This document shows positions 7,920 through 16,918 of a DNA stretch of 64,000 nucleotides, piece by piece. This DNA comes from Algoriphagus alkaliphilus (GTDB lineage: Bacteria > Bacteroidota > Bacteroidia > Cytophagales > Cyclobacteriaceae): assembly GCF_900103735.1 (NCBI RefSeq), contig NZ_FMXE01000012.1, forward strand, positions 62,001 through 126,000, given 5' to 3'. The position numbers and the translations under genes were made by a program. The notes under the pieces were generated by a model, which was given only the letters and a program-made list of their open reading frames with translations, was not told the DNA's origin and made no database searches. Each line of letters opens with the position of its first letter. Position 1 is the stretch's first letter.

Positions 7920-9485
7920 TTGGAAAAACAACTTACTTCCGAATTTTCGGGTCCTACTGCTTTTGGGCATCCAAAGGGACTCATGACTTTGTTCTTCACT
8001 GAGATGTGGGAGCGCTTTAGTTATTACGGGATGCGGGCTCTACTCATCTTGTTTATGACCAAAGCCATCATAGATGGAGGCTTGGGATTTGATGATAAAA
8101 CTGCCGGAGCAGTGTATGGACTTTATACTATGGGTGTTTACCTGTTAGCTTTGCCGGGGGGATGGTTGGCTGATCGACTTTTTGGTTTGAAAAAATCCGT
8201 TTGGTATGGTGGTATCATCATTGCCATAGGACATTTTATGATGGCACTTCCCGGAGTAGAATCTTGGATTAATGGTGCTGTCGTGGGACCAAAAGACTCC
8301 TTGAGTACCTTGGACACCACTTCCTTCTTTTTAGGATTGATTCTAATCGTGTTGGGTACGGGATTATTGAAGCCAAATATCAGTTCGATTGTAGGGCAAC
8401 TCTATCCGGTGGGAAGCTCGAAGCGGGATGCTGGATTCTCGATTTTTTACATGGGTATTAATCTTGGGGGATTTATCGCTCCGATTGCTTGCAGTACCGT
8501 GGCTGAATACGACATGCATATGGGCTTTGGATTGGCAGGATTGGGGATGGTATTCGGATTGATTCAGTATAAACTGACCGGAAGTTCTTTGGATGGGTAT
8601 GGTGAAGCCCCAATAGTAAAGTCAACCGAGGAAGTTTCGGCTCAGAAAAAACTTAGGACCATTACATCAGTTATTGGATTGGTAGGTGCGGTGCTTATTG
8701 CCGTATTGTTTACAGGTGTGATTCCCATAGATGCCCCATCCATTGCCGGTGCCTCCGGGACTGTTATTGCAATTGTGGCATTTGGATACTTGGGTTATGT
8801 GATTTTCTTTGGGGGTCTGGAGAAATCAGATAAAAATAAGGTAGGGGTTATTGCCATATTGTTTCTTTTTTCGGCGATGTTCTGGTCCGGGTTTGAGCAG
8901 GCAGGATCTACCTTAAACCTCTTTGCGGAGCGGTTTACAGATCGCACTATTTTGGGTTGGGATATTCCTACAGGTTACTTCCAGTCGATCAATTCCTTGT
9001 TTATAATCATTTTCGCGCCGTTTTTCGCAGCCTTGTGGGTTTGGCTGGGAAGAAAAAACCTGGAACCCAGTTCACCGCTAAAATTCACCTTTGGATTACT
9101 TCTTTTAGGGATAGGTTTTTTTGTAATGTACTTCGCTACTAAGATAGCGGCCTCAGGAGACCTGGCAGCACCGAGTTGGCTGATCATTACTTACCTGTTA
9201 CACACGTTTGGTGAATTGAGTTTATCACCTGTAGGACTTTCATTGGTGACAAAACTGGCACCAAGAGGATATGGCGGACAGATGATGGGAATTTGGTTCC
9301 TTTCTGTTGCTTTGGGGAATCTATTTGCAGGACTGATTGCCGGAGAGGCGAGCGGTGGTTCTGAAGAAGGACTTGCAGCTATGCCGGATCAATTTATGAT
9401 GATTGTATACACTGTCATGGGTTCAGCATTGGCTCTATTTCTATTGACTCCTATGCTGAGGAAAATGATGGGAAAGGTGCATTGA
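7920..9485 (+). CDS. proton-dependent oligopeptide transporter (POT/PTR family)
   Basis: An inner-membrane MFS carrier that imports di- and tripeptides with protons. The family signature FFTEMWERFSYYGMRALLILFM is at residues 26-47 (the ExxER proton-coupling motif is included), and GTGLLKPNISSIVGQLY near residue 145 is the second signature. About 12-14 hydrophobic segments are visible over 521 residues. The start is a TTG at 7920. The next ATG is Met22 and would remove the conserved HPKGL just before the ExxER helix, so TTG is preferred. A stem-loop with a long T-run follows the stop. Confidence 0.9.
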   Translation: MEKQLTSEFSGPTAFGHPKGLMTLFFTEMWERFSYYGMRALLILFMTKAIIDGGLGFDDKTAGAVYGLYTMGVYLLALPGGWLADRLFGLKKSVWYGGIIIAIGHFMMALPGVESWINGAVVGPKDSLSTLDTTSFFLGLILIVLGTGLLKPNISSIVGQLYPVGSSKRDAGFSIFYMGINLGGFIAPIACSTVAEYDMHMGFGLAGLGMVFGLIQYKLTGSSLDGYGEAPIVKSTEEVSAQKKLRTITSVIGLVGAVLIAVLFTGVIPIDAPSIAGASGTVIAIVAFGYLGYVIFFGGLEKSDKNKVGVIAILFLFSAMFWSGFEQAGSTLNLFAERFTDRTILGWDIPTGYFQSINSLFIIIFAPFFAALWVWLGRKNLEPSSPLKFTFGLLLLGIGFFVMYFATKIAASGDLAAPSWLIITYLLHTFGELSLSPVGLSLVTKLAPRGYGGQMMGIWFLSVALGNLFAGLIAGEASGGSEEGLAAMPDQFMMIVYTVMGSALALFLLTPMLRKMMGKVH

Positions 9486-9507
9486 TGACCACTGCCTAGG
9501 AACAACA

Positions 9508-9538
9508 AAAAACCTGTCTATGGCAGGTTTTTTTTATG
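9508..9538 (+). terminator. rho-independent terminator of the peptide transporter gene
   Basis: AAAACCTG pairs with CAGGTTTT around a 7-base loop, followed by a T-run, 20 bases after the stop codon. Confidence 0.75.
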
Positions 9539-9935
9539 AATTCCGTTCATTTTTTCCGAAAACTTACTCAAAAAAAGACTCAGGTTGACCTCCCAAAAGG
9601 GAGATTCTCACAGATTCATTTTGTGACCTTCTTACTGTTTTTCTTTGGTTGGATTGGGCGAATTAACTAAAGTGATTAATGTTCTATCATTCTAGGCGCT
9701 GAAGCCCGAAATACCTGAACTCAATGTATTCTCTCTAAACTCATTTGATATGATTTCGGAGACTTCGTTTTGAAGTTGCCAAACTGGTTTTTGGATAGGG
9801 GGCAAGCATAAAGCCAGACACCCTATCCTTTTTCAAAAAATTCAAGTCCTTTCAGGTGGCGTAATTTTGGGCTAAGTTTTTATCTGGAAATGATGCTGGG
9901 TTGGTAGTGGCCAAAAACAGATCAGGGATATATGA
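9539..9935. other. intergenic region without a recognisable gene
   Basis: Between the transporter terminator and the TonB receptor terminator. It contains a small CTCCC/GGGAG hairpin near 9582-9594 and a strong orphan hairpin at 9793-9834. No open frame with coding character was found. Confidence 0.5.
9793..9834 (+). terminator. orphan terminator-like hairpin
   Basis: GGATAGGG (9793-9800) pairs perfectly with CCCTATCC (9821-9828) and is followed by TTTTTC. No gene is recognised immediately upstream on the plus strand, so it may end a small RNA or be a gene remnant. Confidence 0.4.
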
Positions 9936-9937
9936 AA

Positions 9938-9972
9938 AAAGCCATCTGAAGTTTTCCAGATGGCTTTTTAGG
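9938..9972 (-). terminator. terminator of the TonB receptor gene
   Basis: AAAAAGCCATCTG pairs with CAGATGGCTTTTT, symmetric with A- and T-runs on both sides, so it can act in either direction. It lies about 20 bases beyond the receptor stop. Confidence 0.8.
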
Positions 9973-9992
9973 CATTTAAAATTGGGCAATTT

Positions 9993-12968
9993 TTAATTCA
10001 GAAATTCGTCAAAAGTCAAGCTGATGTAATACATCGTCCCGACTGTTGGGTTACCCCAAGCCTGGCGATACCCATTTGAATTAAACAGGTTGCTGCCTCC
10101 CACTTTTAGAATGGACTTCAGGCTTTTCAGCTTATAGCTAAACTGGGCATCGAATGTCGCAAATGCTGGCATAACAGATAACTGTTGTGTAGAAACTGCA
10201 GGCGCAACAAAAGAAGATTGCCACACAAATTCACCCTGCCATCTGTAAGAGAATGAAAAACCCAGGTTTTTCACTACCTCTCTGTTGGCAAAATTTAGAA
10301 CATAGCGGTATTCAGGAGTATTGAAAGAAGGCTGGAATCCGGTTTCTGTCAATTCATCCAGATTTGAAAGCGTGTTAAAAGATACGTTTCCACCAACTGA
10401 GTAATTTTTGGGAAGCTTATAATCCGCTCCTAAAGCCCATCCCCACGACTGGATAATTTCCTTTCTATTAACTGGCATTGAATACACATTTCGGGTATTT
10501 GCACTCAGGAGATTTAAACCCAGATCACTTGCGGGATTTCCCGCCTGTGGATTTCTATTCTGTATTAAGACTTGACCACCAATGAAGTTTTCAAACCTGT
10601 TGAAATAAGCATAAGTATCGATTAACAATCGATTACCCCACAGTCCTTTATATCCAATTTCGAGAGATTTAACTCTTTCAGGCTGGAAACTAGTCAATTT
10701 CTCTTCAACTAATAAACCCTGATTGTTTGTTGCTGCAATTACCGGTACGAGTTGGGCTGCCAACGGTGTGATTCTTTCTGGTGTAGGAGTTATTCCCTGA
10801 CTCTGTAAGATCTGAATAGCACGTTGTACTGCTGCATCTCTTACCGGTTGAGTGCCTGCATCCCTTAAAACTGCTGCACCAAAATTTGTAACCGTGGCCA
10901 AAGAGTAAACTGGGTTTTGGCTAAAGTTATAACGGTCTCTGAATAATGGAAGCCCGCCGATCAATCTTGCCTGAGGCGTTAACAAATCGATGTATTGGTC
11001 TTGCGTGGTAGGTATTCTAAAGCCTGTTTGGTAGGAAGCTCTGAAATTATGATTGCCTGCGGTATATACCCCGGAAACTCTCGGGGACCACTGTCCATCA
11101 AAATTTTCATTTTTATCGTAACGAACCGAAGCTGTCAATTTAAACTTATCATTGAATAGCTTTTTAGATCCCTGTGCATATCCGCCATATTCAGCAATAG
11201 TAAACTCAGAACCAGTTTCATCAAGAGCAAAGAGTGTTCCTTCGGAGTTCAGTTGATAGCTTCTATAGTTTGCTCCGATCACAAAATCCGCAAATTTTAT
11301 ATCTTTAAACTGATAGGAACCTTCTAAGTGGTAAAGGTTTGTTTTATCTACGAACTGAGATCCAATTCTTCTTGGTGGAGTCAAGAATTGACCAGGAATA
11401 GGAGTAGAAGTGGTGTTATTTCTAGCCTGATTAAACTCAGGTGAACCTGGGGTAAAACGCCCTTGATCTGCTGCACCACGTGCAAAACCATGTGCGACTT
11501 GATCCGTTGCACCTGTCAATTTTTGCTGCGCAAATGCTCCTACGTACTGGCCAAACCAAACTTCTGATGGCTTCCAAGCTTCATTAATTGCATTTGCTGC
11601 AATGCCTACTGCAAATGCATCTCCAGAACGTTCCTGGGTGGTGTAAGCACGAACATACCAATTTGAACCTCTCAATTCTGCTTTGTACTGCCCAATATTA
11701 AAGTTTGCAATTGAATATCGATCAGCTCCTGTATATACAGTCGTACCAAAGCCATAATTACCTTGAATAATGGCTTCTACTCGGTCATTTAATCTCCAAT
11801 GAAGCGCAGCATTTAATTTTAGAGATTTGGTGCCATAGTCTGCAAGGTCTCTTTCGGCATATCCTGTTCTAGACACTTGAGTTTGTGGGATTATACCTAG
11901 GGCAGCCTGAGGTAATAATCCCGCCTGAACCAATGACTGTGCTACTGAAAACATATTTTGAGAACTTTCATCTCCATAGATATTTACGCCATTGTAGCCA
12001 GGATTAATAGTTCGTGAGCCATTTTCGATGGTTGACCCGTTCAACAATGATTGATCCCTAAAATCATTTGCCTGCCAATCATCAGCTGTTAAATAGGCTA
12101 AATTAACTTTGAAGGCAACTTTATTACTAAACGCTTTAGCATACCGCGCACTGAAATCATAGAATCCTGTGGAAGCAGTAGATCTGCTGGATTCATTCAT
12201 GATTCCGGTTTTTACATTTGCAGAAAAGCCCTGATACTGAAATGGATTTTTCGAATTCATCAATAGAATTCCGTTTATCGCATTTGGACCATACAGTGCA
12301 GAGGAAGCTCCCGGAAGAAGTTCAATACTTTCCAGATCAAGCTCTGATATACCGGCAATGTTACCGACCGAGAAATTTAATCCCGGAGCTTGATTGTCCA
12401 TTCCATCAATCATTTGAACGGTCCTTACGTTACCATTCGCATTAAAGCCTCTGGTGTTAAAAGACTTGAAAGTGAGAGATTGAGTACTCATTTCCACACC
12501 TTTCAGGTTATTCAAAGCATCATAGAAACTTGCCTGAGGGACTTCTCGAATGGCGATTATGTCCATTTTTTCAATAGAAACAGGTGATTGCATAATGCTT
12601 TCCTCAACCCTTGAGGCCGAGATCACCACTTCCTGACCCATAATAGAGGTTTCTACAAGGGCAATGCTTAAGTTGCTTACTCCCCCTGTGATCTCTACTT
12701 CCTGCGTGGTAAAGCCTACCATTGAAAATACCAAGGTAAATGGTGGTTGTTGCGCGACGTTGAGTGTAAACTTCCCTGAAAGGTCGGTGATCGTACCAAT
12801 CACTTTTCCTTTGACAAGGATATTTACCCCAACCAAAGTCTCTTTGGTGTCTGCATCAGTCACCGTTCCAGAGATAGTCGTCTGGGCGAAGGCGACACTG
12901 GTCCCAAAGGAAACCAGAAGCATGAGTGTAAACACTCCCCCCCAGATCTTTCTTGTAAAATTTCTCAT
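9993..12968 (-). CDS. TonB-dependent outer-membrane receptor with carboxypeptidase-like N-terminal domain
   Basis: An outer-membrane gated channel that imports a bound substrate using TonB/ExbBD energy. The signal peptide covers residues 1-28 (ends SVAFA). Next is a CarboxypepD_reg-like beta-sandwich (about 31-115, TTISGTVTDADTKETLVGVN), then a plug domain (about 125-235, with NLKGVEMSTQSLTFKSFNTR and GASSALYGPNAINGI), then a 22-strand barrel ending in YYISLTFDEFLN with a C-terminal aromatic region. The length of 991 residues is normal. It stands alone, without a SusD partner, so it is not a typical polysaccharide utilisation pair. The substrate (siderophore, vitamin, peptide or lipid) cannot be told. 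Confidence 0.9.
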   Translation of the reverse strand: MRNFTRKIWGGVFTLMLLVSFGTSVAFAQTTISGTVTDADTKETLVGVNILVKGKVIGTITDLSGKFTLNVAQQPPFTLVFSMVGFTTQEVEITGGVSNLSIALVETSIMGQEVVISASRVEESIMQSPVSIEKMDIIAIREVPQASFYDALNNLKGVEMSTQSLTFKSFNTRGFNANGNVRTVQMIDGMDNQAPGLNFSVGNIAGISELDLESIELLPGASSALYGPNAINGILLMNSKNPFQYQGFSANVKTGIMNESSRSTASTGFYDFSARYAKAFSNKVAFKVNLAYLTADDWQANDFRDQSLLNGSTIENGSRTINPGYNGVNIYGDESSQNMFSVAQSLVQAGLLPQAALGIIPQTQVSRTGYAERDLADYGTKSLKLNAALHWRLNDRVEAIIQGNYGFGTTVYTGADRYSIANFNIGQYKAELRGSNWYVRAYTTQERSGDAFAVGIAANAINEAWKPSEVWFGQYVGAFAQQKLTGATDQVAHGFARGAADQGRFTPGSPEFNQARNNTTSTPIPGQFLTPPRRIGSQFVDKTNLYHLEGSYQFKDIKFADFVIGANYRSYQLNSEGTLFALDETGSEFTIAEYGGYAQGSKKLFNDKFKLTASVRYDKNENFDGQWSPRVSGVYTAGNHNFRASYQTGFRIPTTQDQYIDLLTPQARLIGGLPLFRDRYNFSQNPVYSLATVTNFGAAVLRDAGTQPVRDAAVQRAIQILQSQGITPTPERITPLAAQLVPVIAATNNQGLLVEEKLTSFQPERVKSLEIGYKGLWGNRLLIDTYAYFNRFENFIGGQVLIQNRNPQAGNPASDLGLNLLSANTRNVYSMPVNRKEIIQSWGWALGADYKLPKNYSVGGNVSFNTLSNLDELTETGFQPSFNTPEYRYVLNFANREVVKNLGFSFSYRWQGEFVWQSSFVAPAVSTQQLSVMPAFATFDAQFSYKLKSLKSILKVGGSNLFNSNGYRQAWGNPTVGTMYYISLTFDEFLN

Positions 12969-13240
12969 AGGCTATTTTTGTATATTGTTTTGGTGAATAA
13001 GAATTGGGTTTATTAGTTCCCTATTTGTTCGAAATTTATAGTAAAAATCGAATTTTCAATCTTTAGTGATTCAAAAAGACCAGTAATTCTTTGTCGAAAA
13101 AATTACTCGAAAATGGAAACTGGGTGAGTTCTTGAATAGAATTAGAAATTTTTGGGAGGTAATATTATAAATACTGAAGCTATCGTCCCATTTTATTAAA
13201 AATTCCAAAAAACATTTTTTTCGATTCTGGTTTTTAACAA
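12969..13240. other. intergenic region upstream of the TonB receptor
   Basis: AT-rich and without coding frames. It should hold the receptor promoter on the minus strand: TATAAATTTC lies about 70 bases before the start and resembles a weak Bacteroidota -7 element, with a TTG about 18 bases upstream. No other structure was seen. Confidence 0.35.
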
Positions 13241-13242
13241 AA

Positions 13243-13275
13243 AAAAAGGCCTGATGAAAATCAGGCCTTTTATAG
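13243..13275 (-). terminator. terminator of gldC
   Basis: AAAGGCCTGA pairs with TCAGGCCTTT around a short loop, flanked by an A-run and TTTTATAG. It closes the ftsX-to-gldC gene row. Confidence 0.8.
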
Positions 13276-13289
13276 TTTTTTGATCTAGA

Positions 13290-13631
13290 TCAAGCTTTTT
13301 TTTTGTTCTCCTCATTCACATGACGCACCAATCGATCACACAACTCTTTTATTTCTTCCGAGATATATTCATCCCCGGTGCTGTTTAATATCGTTTGAGC
13401 CATTCCTCCGAGTATATCAATATAGAATCGTTTCATTTCTACCACTGACATCTCTTCTGTCCATAAATCAATTCGCAGGGTGGCATGATTTAAGTTGTCC
13501 CAAACATTCACACTGATGCTTTTGGTAGATTCCAGTCCTTCCGCCTCTTTGTCCGAGGCATCCCATTGAATGTTCTTTGGGAGATTATGTTCGTCCAGTT
13601 CGATCTGGAATTTGATTTCAGATTTTTTCAT
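13290..13631 (-). CDS. gldC: gliding motility protein GldC
   Basis: A small cytoplasmic protein found almost only in Bacteroidota. GldC was first linked to gliding motility in Flavobacterium johnsoniae, but its biochemical role is not settled. The 113 residues match the family from start (KKSEIKFQIELDEHNLPKNI) to end (CDRLVRHVNEENKKK), including the central ISVNVWDNLNHATLRIDLWT and the ILGGMAQTI segment. It is the last gene of the row from ftsX, 57 bases after scoB. Its presence alone does not prove that the organism glides. Confidence 0.9.
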   Translation of the reverse strand: MKKSEIKFQIELDEHNLPKNIQWDASDKEAEGLESTKSISVNVWDNLNHATLRIDLWTEEMSVVEMKRFYIDILGGMAQTILNSTGDEYISEEIKELCDRLVRHVNEENKKKA

Positions 13632-13688
13632 TGTGTCAAAATTTAACGGGAAACCAGCGAATTGTAATGGGAGTTCCCTGAGTTTAAA

Positions 13689-14348
13689 TTATTCGAATGC
13701 CATTTCGGGAATTTCTCCTTCAATAATCAGTTTTCCGGAAGTTCTAGCCTGAATTTCTTTTACCGAAACACCCGGTGCTCTTTCCTTTAGAATAAAACCA
13801 CCTTCGGGAGAAACTTCCAATACGGCGAGGTCGGAGACAATTTTTTTCACACACCTTATACCAGTGATAGGCAGTGAACACTCCGGTAGGAGCTTGGACT
13901 GCCCATCCTTGGAGCAATGTTGCATGGCAACGATTATATTCTCTGCCGAAGCTACAAGATCCATTGCCCCACCCATTCCCTTGACCATTTTGCCGGGTAT
14001 TTTCCAGTTGGCAATATCGCCGTTTTCAGAAACTTCCATAGCACCCAAAATTGTCAAATGGACATGCCCACCTCTGATCATTGCAAATGATTCTGCCGAA
14101 TTGAAGAGTGCCGATCCCCGAACCATGGTGATCGTCTGTTTTCCTGCATTGATCAGATCCGGATCCACTTTATCGACAGTGGGGAAGGGGCCAATTCCCA
14201 AAAGTCCATTTTCTGATTGAAGGACGACGTCCAGATCTTTTGGGATGTAATTGGCTACCAGGGTTGGTATTCCAATTCCCAAATTGATGTATTGCCCATT
14301 TTTAACCTCTTTGGCTATTCTTTTTGCGATTTGTTCTTTAGTCAGCAT
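13689..14348 (-). CDS. scoB: 3-oxoacid CoA-transferase subunit B
   Basis: The beta subunit of a succinyl-CoA:3-oxoacid CoA-transferase, which moves CoA from succinyl-CoA to acetoacetate or a similar acid in ketone and branched-chain acid use. The catalytic Glu is in SENGLLGIGP (Glu46), the site that forms the glutamyl-CoA thioester. GIGIPTLVANYIP (residues 24-36) and GGAMDL are further family motifs. The length of 219 residues is normal. It starts three bases after the stop of the A subunit, so the two are co-translated and form a heteromer in the cytoplasm. Confidence 0.93.
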   Translation of the reverse strand: MLTKEQIAKRIAKEVKNGQYINLGIGIPTLVANYIPKDLDVVLQSENGLLGIGPFPTVDKVDPDLINAGKQTITMVRGSALFNSAESFAMIRGGHVHLTILGAMEVSENGDIANWKIPGKMVKGMGGAMDLVASAENIIVAMQHCSKDGQSKLLPECSLPITGIRCVKKIVSDLAVLEVSPEGGFILKERAPGVSVKEIQARTSGKLIIEGEIPEMAFE

Positions 14349-14351
14349 GGC

Positions 14352-15047
14352 TTATTGGGTTACAGTTCGTTGCTCGATTCGCTTCTCGTAGTTTTCTCCT
14401 TGAAAAATCCGCTGAACATAAATTCCCGGCGTATGAATTTGATTGGGATCCAATTCACCCGGTTGGACCAATTCTTCAACTTCGGCAATACAAATTTTAC
14501 CGGCTGCAGCCATCATGGGATTGAAATTCCGTGCGGTTCCTTTGAAAATCAAATTACCGGAGGTATCACCCTTCCATGCTTTTACGATAGAAAAATCAGC
14601 CCTCAGCCAACGCTCCATTAAATAAAGTTTCCCTTCAAACTCACGAATTTCTTTTCCTTCTGCCACTTCTGTCCCTACTCCGGCAGGGGTAAAAAACGCA
14701 GGGATTCCCGCACCACCGGCTCGAACCCGCTCTGCTAAGGTGCCTTGAGGTATCAAATCGACCTCTAATTCTCCACTTAGCAGTTGTCGTTCAAATTCTG
14801 CGTTTTCTCCGACATAGCTGGAAATCATTTTTTTGACCATTCGCTTTTTTAGCAAAAGTCCGATTCCAAAATCATCAACTCCGGCATTGTTGGAAACAAT
14901 CGTAAGCCCCGATATATCTTTTGCCAAAAGCGCCTGAATGCAATTTTCGGGTATTCCGCTGAGTCCGAAACCTCCCATCATCAGCATACAGTTGCCGGGG
15001 ATATCTGCGACGGCTTCCGTCGCATTTTTCACAGTCTTGTTTATCAT
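14352..15047 (-). CDS. scoA: 3-oxoacid CoA-transferase subunit A
   Basis: The alpha subunit partner of the B subunit directly downstream. The CoA-binding glycine motif GGFGLSGIPE is at residues 25-34. GSPAGVGTE-type motif is present as FFTPAGVGTEVAEGKE, and ARNFNPMMAAAGKICIAEVEELV is typical of the family. The length of 231 residues is normal. It follows ribF by 13 bases on the same strand, so it probably shares that transcript, although no functional link between riboflavin kinase and CoA transfer is known. Confidence 0.93.
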   Translation of the reverse strand: MINKTVKNATEAVADIPGNCMLMMGGFGLSGIPENCIQALLAKDISGLTIVSNNAGVDDFGIGLLLKKRMVKKMISSYVGENAEFERQLLSGELEVDLIPQGTLAERVRAGGAGIPAFFTPAGVGTEVAEGKEIREFEGKLYLMERWLRADFSIVKAWKGDTSGNLIFKGTARNFNPMMAAAGKICIAEVEELVQPGELDPNQIHTPGIYVQRIFQGENYEKRIEQRTVTQ

Positions 15048-15060
15048 ATCGAATTTGGGT

Positions 15061-15984
15061 TTATAGTATAGATCTAGCCAACTTTTGATCCAAGACCAGC
15101 TGATTTTTTAATGCTTCCAGGTTTTCAAATTTTTGTTCTTCCCGCAGAAATTCACGGAAGTAAATCGTAATCTGCCTATCGTACAGGTCTCCCTGAAAAT
15201 CAAATAAATTGGCTTCCACTGTTTTCTTGGTGCCATCCACCGTTGGGCGATTGCCGATATTGAGCATAGCCTTGTAATATGATCCGTCCACAGCCGCCTC
15301 AACGGCATAAACGCCGTCTTTGGGGATAAGTTTGTAATCATTGGGAATATGAATGTTGGCAGTTGGAAACCCTATTGAGCGACCGATTTGTTGTCCTTTA
15401 ATTACAATTCCATTCAATTCATAGGGTCGACCCAGGCAATTTGTAGCGGTAGTTACATCGCCAAGCTCCAGAGCTTTTCTGATTTTTGTACTTGATACAC
15501 CAATCTCTTCGACATCCTGACGAGGGATTTCCTCCAGTTCAAATCCAAATGAGGAGCTGTTGACCTTTAAATATTCGAAGCTTCCTTCCCGGTTTTTACC
15601 AAAACGGTGATCATATCCGATTACCAGTTTTTTGGTTTCAATGGATTCGATAATGACTTTTTTGATAAACTCCTCTGAACTCATCTGCGAAAACTCCTGG
15701 GTAAATGGAATGGTGATCAAATGATCTATTCCAAATTGACGAAGAAGTTTGGTCTTCTCCTCAAAGGTGCTGAGAAGTCTCAGATTATGTTCATCCGGAT
15801 AAAGTACGAGTCGGGGATGAGGCCAAAAAGTGATAAGTACCGTTTCTCCCTGAAGGGTTCTGGCAATTTCCCGGATTCGAATTAAAATTTTCTGATGCCC
15901 AAGATGAACCCCGTCAAATGTCCCCGAAGTTACAACGGCATTCCTGACGGGAGTGAAGCCTGCAAGCCCTTCATAGATTTTCAT
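15061..15984 (-). CDS. ribF: bifunctional riboflavin kinase/FMN adenylyltransferase
   Basis: Converts riboflavin to FMN and then to FAD. The N-terminal adenylyltransferase domain carries the nucleotidyltransferase motif GTFDGVHLGH (residues 21-30) and GYDHRFGKNREG (about 138-149). The C-terminal kinase domain has the GRSIGFPTANI motif with the catalytic region and GNRPTV. The length of 307 residues is normal. The start overlaps the end of truB by 14 bases, the truB-ribF pairing seen in many bacteria. Confidence 0.95.
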   Translation of the reverse strand: MKIYEGLAGFTPVRNAVVTSGTFDGVHLGHQKILIRIREIARTLQGETVLITFWPHPRLVLYPDEHNLRLLSTFEEKTKLLRQFGIDHLITIPFTQEFSQMSSEEFIKKVIIESIETKKLVIGYDHRFGKNREGSFEYLKVNSSSFGFELEEIPRQDVEEIGVSSTKIRKALELGDVTTATNCLGRPYELNGIVIKGQQIGRSIGFPTANIHIPNDYKLIPKDGVYAVEAAVDGSYYKAMLNIGNRPTVDGTKKTVEANLFDFQGDLYDRQITIYFREFLREEQKFENLEALKNQLVLDQKLARSIL

Positions 15985-16654
15985 TGGAGCGCGTTTTGAT
16001 TTTTTCTACCAACTCTGGCAAATTATGTGCATCTGTAACCCAAAAGTCACCGATTCGGGTTCGTCTCAATGCATTCATATAAGCCCCTACACCCAAAATC
16101 TCTCCAAGATCCCGCGCCAAGCTCCTGATATAGGTGCCTTTGGAACAAGATATCCGAAAATCGATCCGATCTCCCTGAAAGCTGGTAATTTCAAATTCGC
16201 GCACTTGCACTGGTCTGGCCTCCATTTTTACTTCGATGCCCTTTCGGGCCGACTCATAGACACGCTTTCCATCCACTTTGATTGCTGAGTGCATCGGCGG
16301 AATCTGTGAAATATCCCCCGTTAATTGTGCAGCAGCAGCTTTTACCATTTCCAGAGTCACATGTGCTGGATCGGCGACTGGAATTATGGGTTTTTCAAGA
16401 TCAAAAGACTCTGTTGTCGCTCCGATTACAAAGGACCCGGTATATTCCTTTTCTTGCCCCATGTAAGTCTCGATCTGCTTGGTCTGCCTGCCTGCGCAGA
16501 CGATCAACAATCCAGTAGCTAAGGGGTCTAGCGTGCCGGCATGGCCGACTTTTTTGATACGAAGGGCGTTTCTTACTTTTTTTACCACGTCAAATGATGT
16601 CCATTCAAATGGTTTGTCAATCAGAAATACTTCTCCGTAAGCTTCTTGCTGCAT
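15971..16654 (-). CDS. truB: tRNA pseudouridine(55) synthase
   Basis: Converts uridine 55 in the T-loop of most tRNAs to pseudouridine. The catalytic Asp43 lies in [12 protein letters not shown] (residues 37-48), and [36 protein letters not shown] and [16 protein letters not shown] follow in the standard order. The 227 residues form the compact version without the C-terminal PUA domain. It overlaps ribF downstream and lies 48 bases after the DUF3098 gene. Confidence 0.95.
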   Translation of the reverse strand: MQQEAYGEVFLIDKPFEWTSFDVVKKVRNALRIKKVGHAGTLDPLATGLLIVCAGRQTKQIETYMGQEKEYTGSFVIGATTESFDLEKPIIPVADPAHVTLEMVKAAAAQLTGDISQIPPMHSAIKVDGKRVYESARKGIEVKMEARPVQVREFEITSFQGDRIDFRISCSKGTYIRSLARDLGEILGVGAYMNALRRTRIGDFWVTDAHNLPELVEKIKTRSNENL

Positions 16655-16702
16655 GTTTTTAAATTAAACAACTCTCCAGGAGAGCAATGAAAAAGGGTGA
16701 TT

Positions 16703-16918
16703 TTAGCTCTTTTCGGATTTTGCGAAAATCGCATAAAACTCAAAGATAAAGCCTGAAAGGACCACAATAGGGCCAATGGTCAAGCCAAGAACACCATTGC
16801 CGTGTGGCTGCCCATCCAGGCCCATGATGATAAAACCCAGCACAATCAGTCCAAGTCCTATCAGCATGAGTTGGTAATTTTTCTTGGAAAATGGAAAAGG
16901 TGTGTTGCTCATGATCAA
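16703..16918 (-). CDS. DUF3098 small membrane protein
   Basis: A 71-residue protein with two membrane helices (about residues 14-32 and 44-64) separated by a short loop containing GLDGQPHGNG. It matches the DUF3098 family, which occurs next to ftsX in Bacteroidota. Its start overlaps the ftsX stop by four bases, so it is translationally coupled to FtsX. Role unknown, possibly a partner of the FtsX complex in the inner membrane. Confidence 0.8.
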   Translation of the reverse strand: MIMSNTPFPFSKKNYQLMLIGLGLIVLGFIIMGLDGQPHGNGVLGLTIGPIVVLSGFIFEFYAIFAKSEKS

